Source of the DNA: Actinomycetota bacterium
GTDB taxonomy: Bacteria > Actinomycetota > Actinomycetes > Streptosporangiales > Streptosporangiaceae
Direction of reading: 5' to 3'
Assembly (NCBI GenBank): GCA_003140115.1
Contig: PLIQ01000307.1
Location: 1-10,143, forward strand
DNA: 10,143 nt
The notes beneath the pieces were generated by a model. The model did not search any database and had not been told where the DNA came from. It saw only the letters and a program-made list of their open reading frames with translations. Position 1 is the first letter of the stretch; each line of letters begins with the position of its first letter. The position numbers and the translations under genes are program-made. This document shows positions 6,045 through 10,143 of the stretch, piece by piece.

Positions 6045-8663
6045 CTAGGTGAGCAGGGGGAGGCCGGAGCGGACCGAGGCGCACACGCCGTCGCTGGCCG
6101 CGGAGGCCGCGAGGCGTTCGGCCGGGACCTCGCCGTAGGTCGTGGTGCGCTGGCGCATGGGACGGCCGAGCGGCTCGGCGATCGCCCGCAGCCCGCTGAT
6201 CGTCTTGTAGGAGCCGTGGTCGGCGCCGGCCATCCGGCTGATGGTTTCCTCCATCAAGGTGCCGCCCAGGTCGTTGGCGCCGCCCTGGAGCACGTCACGG
6301 CACAGGTCGTCGCCGAGCTTGACCCAGGAGCACTGGATCGAGTCGATCGCCCCGTGCAGCAGCAGCCGGGACACGGCGTGCACGGCCCGGTTCTCCCGCC
6401 GGGTGGGGCCGGGCCGGGCCAGGCCGGCCAGGTAGAGGGGGGCGTTCTCGTGGATGAACGGGAGCAGGACGAATTCGGTGAAGCCGCCGGTCCGTTCCTG
6501 GATCGACCGGATCACCCGCAGGTGCCCGACCCAGTGCGCCGGGGTGTCGACGTGCCCGTACATCATCGTGGACGAGGTCCGCAGGCCCAGTTCGTGCGCC
6601 GTGGTGATGACCTCGACCCAGACCGAGGCGGGCAGCTTGCCCTTGGTCAGCACCCAGCGCACGTCGTCGTCGAGGATCTCGGCCGCGGTGCCGGGCAGCG
6701 AGCCGACGCCCGCTTCCTTGGCCCGGACCAGCCACTCCCGGATCGGCACCCCGGTCCGGGACGCGCCGTTCACCACTTCCATCGGTGAGAACGCATGAAC
6801 GTGAAGATCTGGGCAGCGCCGCTTGACTTCGGAAGCGATTTCGAAGTAGGCTGTTCCTGGGAGATCGGGATGGATGCCTCCCTGCATGCACACCTCAGTG
6901 GCGCCGGCCTGCCACGCCTCGACGGCGCGGTCGCCGATCTGCTGCAGTGACAGGGTGTACGCGTCGGCGTCGGTGCGGCGCTGGGCGAACGCGCAGAACC
7001 GGCAACCGGTGTAGCAGACGTTGGTGAAGTTGATGTTGCGGGTGACGACGTAGGTGACGTCGTCGCCGACGACCTCGCGGCGCAGTGCGTCGGCGATCCC
7101 GGCTAGCACCTCCAGGTCGGGGCCGTCCGCGGACAGCAGGGCGATGGCCTGGTCGTCGGTGAGGGCGGCCGGGTCGCGTTCGGCCTGGCGGAGGGCGGCG
7201 GCGGTCTCGCCGGCCGCGAGGACGGCCGGAGGGGTCCCGGGTGGGGAGGTGCCGGGTGAGGAGCTAGCAGCGGGGGCGGAGGGGCGCACCACGGCCCGTT
7301 CGGCGATTTCATTCCAGTCGCCGTAGACCTCGGCGAAATCGTCGCGCCGGTCGTGGGTGCGGCCGGTGGTGTCGATGGTCACGAACAGGTCGGTGCGGCC
7401 GACCTCGGTCAGGCCGCCGTCGGGTTCCTGCCAGGGCAGGCCGTGCGGCCGGGCGCCGTCGGCGGCCAGGCCCGTGGCCGGGTCGGCCAGCGCGGCCACG
7501 TGCGCGGCCAGGCGCGGGTCGAGCCAGGGCTCGCGCAGGTAGGGCGGGTAGATGGTCAGGCGCTCGCGCAGGGTGAAGCCGGCCGCCGCGGTGCGGGCGG
7601 CGAGTTCGTCGATGGCGGGCCAGGGGCGTTCGGGGTTGACGTGGTCGGGGGTCAGCGGGGAGACGCCGCCCCAGTCGTCGATGCCGGCCCGCAGGATCAG
7701 GTCGTGCTGGTCGCCGACCAGGTTGGGCGGGGCCTGGATCCGGGCCTTGGCGCCGAGGAGCAGGCGGGTGACGGCGATGGTGGCGGCCAGGTCGTCGAGT
7801 TCGGCGTCGGGCACGTCGCGCATCTTGGTGTCCGGCTTGGCCCGGAAGTTCTGCACGATGACTTCCTGGATGCCCTGGTACTCGCGGGCGACCTTGCGGA
7901 TGGCGAAGACCGACTCGGCGCGTTCGGCCAGGGTTTCGCCGATGCCGATGAGGATGCCGGTGGTGAAGGGGACGTTGCAGCGGCCGGCGTCTTCGAGCAC
8001 GCGCAGCCGGACGGCCGGGTCCTTGTCCGGGCTGCCGAAGTGCGGGCCGCTCTTGTCGGTGAACAGGCGGCTGGCCGTGGTCTCGAGCATCATCCCCATC
8101 GAGGGGGCGACCGGCTTGAGGCGCTGGAAGTCCGCCCAGCTGAGCACGCCCGGGTTGAGGTGCGGCAGCAGGCCGGTCTCCTCGAGGACGCGGATGGCCA
8201 TGGCCCGCACGTAGGACAGGGTGTCGTCGTAGCCACGGGCGTCGAGCCACTCCCGGGCCTGGCGCCACCTGGTCTCCGGGCGGTCGCCCAGGGTGAACAG
8301 GGCTTCCTTGCAGCCCAGTTCCGCGCCCTGGCGGGCGATCTTGAGGACCTCGTCGGGCTCCAGGTACAGGCTGTGCAGCCGGTGCGGCACGGTCGCGAAC
8401 GTGCAGTAGCCGCAGCGATCCCGGCACAACCGGGTCAGCGGGACGAAGACCTTGCGCGAGTAGGTGATGGTCCCTGGGCGGCCGGCGGCCTGCAGGCCCG
8501 CGTCGCGGGTGCGGCCCGCGTACTCCAGCAGCCGGTCCAGGTCCTCGCCGCGGGCGTGCAGCAGGACCGTGGCCTCGTCGTGGTCGAGCGGCTTGCCGTC
8601 CCGGGCCCGGGCCAGCGTCCGGCGCATGGCCGAGGGGGTGATCGTCCCGCCGAGATCGCTCAT
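6045..8663 (-). CDS. fbiC: FO synthase (fused CofG–CofH radical SAM enzyme)
   Basis: Encodes 872 residues from ATG 8663; M. tuberculosis FbiC has 856. Two radical SAM halves make the deazaflavin FO from tyrosine and 5-amino-6-ribitylamino-uracil. The CofG half (~1–400) has the cluster motif CRDRCGYC (C80, C84, C87), preceded by [13 protein letters not shown]. The CofH half (~520–872) has CYTGCRFC (C550, C554, C557), followed by [33 protein letters not shown] and [10 protein letters not shown] Pro/Ala/Ser linker (about 470–515) joins them. All six cluster cysteines are present, so the enzyme should be active. Start: [15 protein letters not shown] agrees with relatives; the purine tract GGGAGAGG lies 11 bases upstream, somewhat far. 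An in-frame ATG at 8717 would add 18 residues. It lies 79 bp after the DUF2867 gene and 20 bp before the DUF1707 gene on the same strand. In Mycobacterium and Streptomyces fbiC is usually away from fbiAB. A stretch inside the CofH half has unlike codon use (separate entry). Confidence 0.97.
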   Translation of the reverse strand: MSDLGGTITPSAMRRTLARARDGKPLDHDEATVLLHARGEDLDRLLEYAGRTRDAGLQAAGRPGTITYSRKVFVPLTRLCRDRCGYCTFATVPHRLHSLYLEPDEVLKIARQGAELGCKEALFTLGDRPETRWRQAREWLDARGYDDTLSYVRAMAIRVLEETGLLPHLNPGVLSWADFQRLKPVAPSMGMMLETTASRLFTDKSGPHFGSPDKDPAVRLRVLEDAGRCNVPFTTGILIGIGETLAERAESVFAIRKVAREYQGIQEVIVQNFRAKPDTKMRDVPDAELDDLAATIAVTRLLLGAKARIQAPPNLVGDQHDLILRAGIDDWGGVSPLTPDHVNPERPWPAIDELAARTAAAGFTLRERLTIYPPYLREPWLDPRLAAHVAALADPATGLAADGARPHGLPWQEPDGGLTEVGRTDLFVTIDTTGRTHDRRDDFAEVYGDWNEIAERAVVRPSAPAASSSPGTSPPGTPPAVLAAGETAAALRQAERDPAALTDDQAIALLSADGPDLEVLAGIADALRREVVGDDVTYVVTRNINFTNVCYTGCRFCAFAQRRTDADAYTLSLQQIGDRAVEAWQAGATEVCMQGGIHPDLPGTAYFEIASEVKRRCPDLHVHAFSPMEVVNGASRTGVPIREWLVRAKEAGVGSLPGTAAEILDDDVRWVLTKGKLPASVWVEVITTAHELGLRTSSTMMYGHVDTPAHWVGHLRVIRSIQERTGGFTEFVLLPFIHENAPLYLAGLARPGPTRRENRAVHAVSRLLLHGAIDSIQCSWVKLGDDLCRDVLQGGANDLGGTLMEETISRMAGADHGSYKTISGLRAIAEPLGRPMRQRTTTYGEVPAERLAASAASDGVCASVRSGLPLLT
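6781..6895 (-). other. Patch of atypical codon use inside fbiC
   Basis: Within the CofH half, the codons from GGIHPDLPG through [10 protein letters not shown] use A or T in the third position in 16 of 36 cases (for example CCA, GGA, ACA, GAA, CTT, GTT, TCA), while codons on either side are almost all G/C-ending. Local GC over 6781–6900 is 68 of 120 bases, against clearly over 70% nearby. The reading frame and the protein motif are intact. It may be a recombined allele segment, a selected local RNA feature, or reads of another organism pulled into the assembly at a conserved motif. Confidence 0.7.
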
Positions 8664-8742
8664 GCTGCACCCAACCTCTCCCGGACCGCGGTTCTTCCCC
8701 GGCCTCTTCGCCGCCATCTTCCTCGGCCCGGCGTTTTGGCCG

Positions 8743-9390
8743 TTACGGGGTCTGGGGGGAGGGGGCTGCGGCTGAGGTGGGGGTGGACCAGGCGAGGGCG
8801 AGCTGGCGAGTCATCGCGGGGTAGACGATCAGGTGACGGAAGGGCGTGATGGCGGTCATGTAGGCGGTGCCGAAGGGGCCGGCCGGCTTGACGTAGACGG
8901 CGAGCTGGCCGTGGTAGCGGCCGGGGCGGTCCGGGACCCAGCCGAGGTGCAGGACGCCGTGCACGGTGCGGTTGATGATCTCGGCGGCCCACTCGTCGGC
9001 GGTCAGGTAGAGCGGGGTGAACGGCAGCTTGCGGGGGTGCGGGCCGGATGAGCCCGCACGCAGGTCGGCGGACGGCGCGGATGGACCTGCACGCAGGTCG
9101 GCGGGCAGCCGGTCGCGGAGCGACAGCCGTTGCTCCGCCAGGGGGTCGGCGTCTGGGCCGTCGTCCCAGCCGAGCAACTCCCCCAGCTTCAGGCGGATCA
9201 CCCATAGCGCGCGGGCGGCGCCTTTGGAGCCCCGCGAGGCGTTATCCGAGGCAATCAGCCGGACTAGGCGGGGGAAGTCGTCCGGGCCGCCCGGGGTGGG
9301 CAGGGCCCACACGTCCTCGAGCCGGAAGTCGCGGGTCAGCTCGTGGATTCGCCAGGGACGGGAGGTGTGCGCGGTGTTCGGGAGCCTCAT
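8743..9390 (-). CDS. DUF2867 family protein
   Basis: Encodes 215 residues that look like the DUF2867 family: [35 protein letters not shown] near the N-terminus, [17 protein letters not shown], and the C-terminal half [28 protein letters not shown]...[33 protein letters not shown]. No activity is established for the family. Members often occur alone or fused to NAD-binding SDR-like domains; here it stands alone. There is no signal peptide or clear membrane segment. A Pro/Ser/Ala-rich tail ends the protein, and a small in-frame duplication sits in the middle (separate entry). ATG 9390 has a good Shine-Dalgarno AAAGAGG seven bases upstream, directly next to the palindrome at 9402–9427. It is divergent from the TetR gene, a classical arrangement for a regulator and its target. 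Its stop is 79 bp before fbiC on the same strand with no visible terminator. Confidence 0.85.
   Translation of the reverse strand: MRLPNTAHTSRPWRIHELTRDFRLEDVWALPTPGGPDDFPRLVRLIASDNASRGSKGAARALWVIRLKLGELLGWDDGPDADPLAEQRLSLRDRLPADLRAGPSAPSADLRAGSSGPHPRKLPFTPLYLTADEWAAEIINRTVHGVLHLGWVPDRPGRYHGQLAVYVKPAGPFGTAYMTAITPFRHLIVYPAMTRQLALAWSTPTSAAAPSPQTP
9047..9104 (-). repeat. In-frame 33-bp-period duplication inside the DUF2867 gene
   Basis: GCACGCAGGTCGGCGG occurs at 9056–9071 and 9089–9104, and similarity extends about 9 bp to the left of each copy with a few mismatches (9047 and 9080). The period of 33 bp adds 11 residues, so the protein shows ADLRAG twice ([12 protein letters not shown] then [10 protein letters not shown]). 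It falls in a low-complexity linker between the two conserved halves of the protein, where length change should be tolerated. Confidence 0.65.
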
Positions 9391-9401
9391 GCGTGAGCCT
9401 C

Positions 9402-9427
9402 TTTTCCATACGGTTCCGTATGGAAAA
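9402..9427. promoter_or_regulatory. Perfect 26-bp palindrome, probable TetR operator
   Basis: TTTTCCATACGG (9402–9413) and CCGTATGGAAAA (9416–9427) are exact inverted repeats around a two-base TT centre. The site lies between the divergent DUF2867 gene (start 9390, 11 bp away) and the TetR gene (start 9514). Twelve-base arms without a mismatch in a region this GC-rich are far beyond chance. TetR dimers typically bind such near-continuous palindromes over their own divergent promoter. A possible -10 for the regulator, TAGCAT (9431–9436), follows the palindrome, so binding should block that promoter. On the other side the palindrome sits just before the DUF2867 Shine-Dalgarno, so it should cover or adjoin that promoter or transcription start too. 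Confidence 0.85.
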
Positions 9428-9513
9428 CGCTAGCATGGCTGGTGATGGATGGTGCGGGCGGGGGTAGGCGCGCGGGAGCGGGCACGCGGTGGGACGGACG
9501 GGAGGGGCGGGCG

Positions 9514-10065
9514 ATGGCGGTGACGCGGACGCCGCGGGGACGGTGGGTCGAGGAGGGGCTGCGGGCGCTGGCGGAGGGCGGGCCGGACGCGGTCCGGATC
9601 GAGCCGCTGGCGCAGGCGATGGGGGTGACCAAGGGCGGCTTCTACTGGCACTTCACGGACCGGACGGCGCTGCTCGGGGAGGTGCTCGACCTGTGGGAGC
9701 GGGCCAACCTGGAGGACGTGATCGAGGCCGTCGAGCGCGACGGCGGGGACGCGCGGACGCGGCTGCGACGGCTGTTCACGATGGCCTTCGCTGGCACCGG
9801 GGCGCTGCGGACCGACCTCGCGGTCCGGGAGTGGGCCCGGCGCGACCCGGCGGTGGCCGAGCGAGTGCGCCGCGTGGACAACCGGCGGATGGGGTACTTG
9901 CGCGGGCTGTTCGGGGCGCTGGGCGGCGACGAGGCCGAGGTGGAGGCTCGCTGCCTCATGGCGCTGTCGCTGTGGATCGGGAACCACTTCATCGCCGCCG
10001 AGCACCCGGGAGGCAGTCGCCCGGCGGTGCTGGAGCGAGCGGGTCGGCTGCTGGAGGGCTGCTGA
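9514..10065 (+). CDS. TetR/AcrR-family transcriptional regulator
   Basis: Encodes 183 residues. The N-terminal DNA-binding domain is typical: RGRWVEEGLRALAEGG (helix 1), VRIEPLAQAMGVTKGGFYWHF (helix-turn-helix, about residues 28–47) and DRTALLGEVLDLWE. The C-terminal ~120 residues are the helical ligand-binding/dimerisation part (AVREWARRDPAVAERVRRVD, CLMALSLWIGNHFIA); the ligand cannot be read. Start: ATG 9514 has GGGAGGGG about six bases upstream and gives the family-like N-terminus; a frame-open ATG at 9442 would add 24 Gly/Arg-rich residues and is unlikely. Divergent from the DUF2867 gene with the 26-bp palindrome between them, it most likely represses itself and that gene, and perhaps fbiC and the DUF1707 gene behind it. 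The leader 9428–9513 holds nothing else visible. Confidence 0.93.
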   Translation: MAVTRTPRGRWVEEGLRALAEGGPDAVRIEPLAQAMGVTKGGFYWHFTDRTALLGEVLDLWERANLEDVIEAVERDGGDARTRLRRLFTMAFAGTGALRTDLAVREWARRDPAVAERVRRVDNRRMGYLRGLFGALGGDEAEVEARCLMALSLWIGNHFIAAEHPGGSRPAVLERAGRLLEGC

Positions 10066-10143
10066 GCGCGCTGGTTACCGTGTCGATGGTGCCGTTGTGC
10101 AAGTTCTACGGGAAAGGTTGCCGTCGTCTTGCGAGGATCATGC
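10066..10143. other. Unassigned right edge
   Basis: After the TetR stop the last 78 bp have less GC bias than the rest of the window. A short frame from ATG 10086 on the plus strand stays open to the edge (18 full codons), and one minus-strand frame is also open. Neither has a good ribosome site or a recognisable protein, so I name no gene. No clear terminator for the TetR gene is seen. Confidence 0.3.

Noticed and set aside
8664..8742. A terminator between the DUF2867 gene and fbiC
   Set aside because: The only stem is CGGC/GCCG (4 bp) with no T-run on the minus strand.
7309..8849. Long frames over fbiC (7353–8849 plus, 7309–8670 minus)
   Set aside because: They are out-of-frame images of fbiC with low-complexity protein; the FbiC frame has both radical SAM motifs.
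10086..10143. A new gene starting at ATG 10086 and running off the right edge
   Set aside because: Only 18 full codons, no ribosome site and no recognisable protein; a minus-strand frame is equally open.
1..10143. CRISPR arrays, tRNA or rRNA genes, insertion sequences, phage genes or a defence system
   Set aside because: I saw no regularly spaced repeats, no cloverleaf or rRNA-like sequence, and no transposase, integrase or defence-type proteins in any convincing frame.

Overview
The window is very GC-rich, with strongly GC-biased third codon positions, and carries a WhiB regulator and a coenzyme F420 locus. This points to an actinomycete (Actinobacteria). The neighbourhood whiB – fbiA – fbiB resembles the one known from Mycobacterium and Streptomyces. 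I cannot name the genus. Something near the Streptosporangiales or Thermomonosporaceae is plausible but is only a guess.

Layout, left to right. Positions 1–2306 (minus strand) hold a large membrane glycosyltransferase family 2 gene that runs off the left edge. Its last ~35 codons before the edge read as a piece of an unrelated GAF (GAF-ANTAR type) sensor protein, so the left end is probably a chimeric join. Positions 2521–2796 (minus) encode a WhiB/WhiB2 orthologue. The ~300 bp between whiB and fbiA is a divergent control region with a good sigma-70-type promoter for whiB, several short dyads (one resembling a BldD box) and a GC-rich hairpin in front of fbiA. fbiA (3096–4034) and fbiB (4031–5320) lie on the plus strand with an ATGA stop/start overlap. 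They converge, with only 14 bp between stops, on a minus-strand set read right to left: DUF2867 gene (9390–8743), fbiC (8663–6045) and DUF1707 gene (6024–5335). At the right end a TetR-family regulator (9514–10065, plus) diverges from the DUF2867 gene across a perfect 26-bp palindrome. The last 78 bp are unassigned.

How it fits together. FbiC makes the deazaflavin FO. FbiA attaches the phospho-(enol)lactyl group to FO. FbiB reduces the dehydro intermediate and adds the glutamate tail. Three of the four known actinobacterial F420 biosynthesis steps are therefore encoded here; the nucleotide-activating enzyme FbiD is absent. Because fbiC sits between DUF2867 and DUF1707 genes with short gaps and no visible terminator, the TetR operator may control FO synthase as well as DUF2867.

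The most notable anomalies are the glycosyltransferase/GAF join at the left edge, a ~120-bp patch of foreign-looking codon use inside fbiC, and the TetR palindrome that may link fbiC to a ligand-responsive switch. I do not see a clearly new defence, mobile or RNA system.
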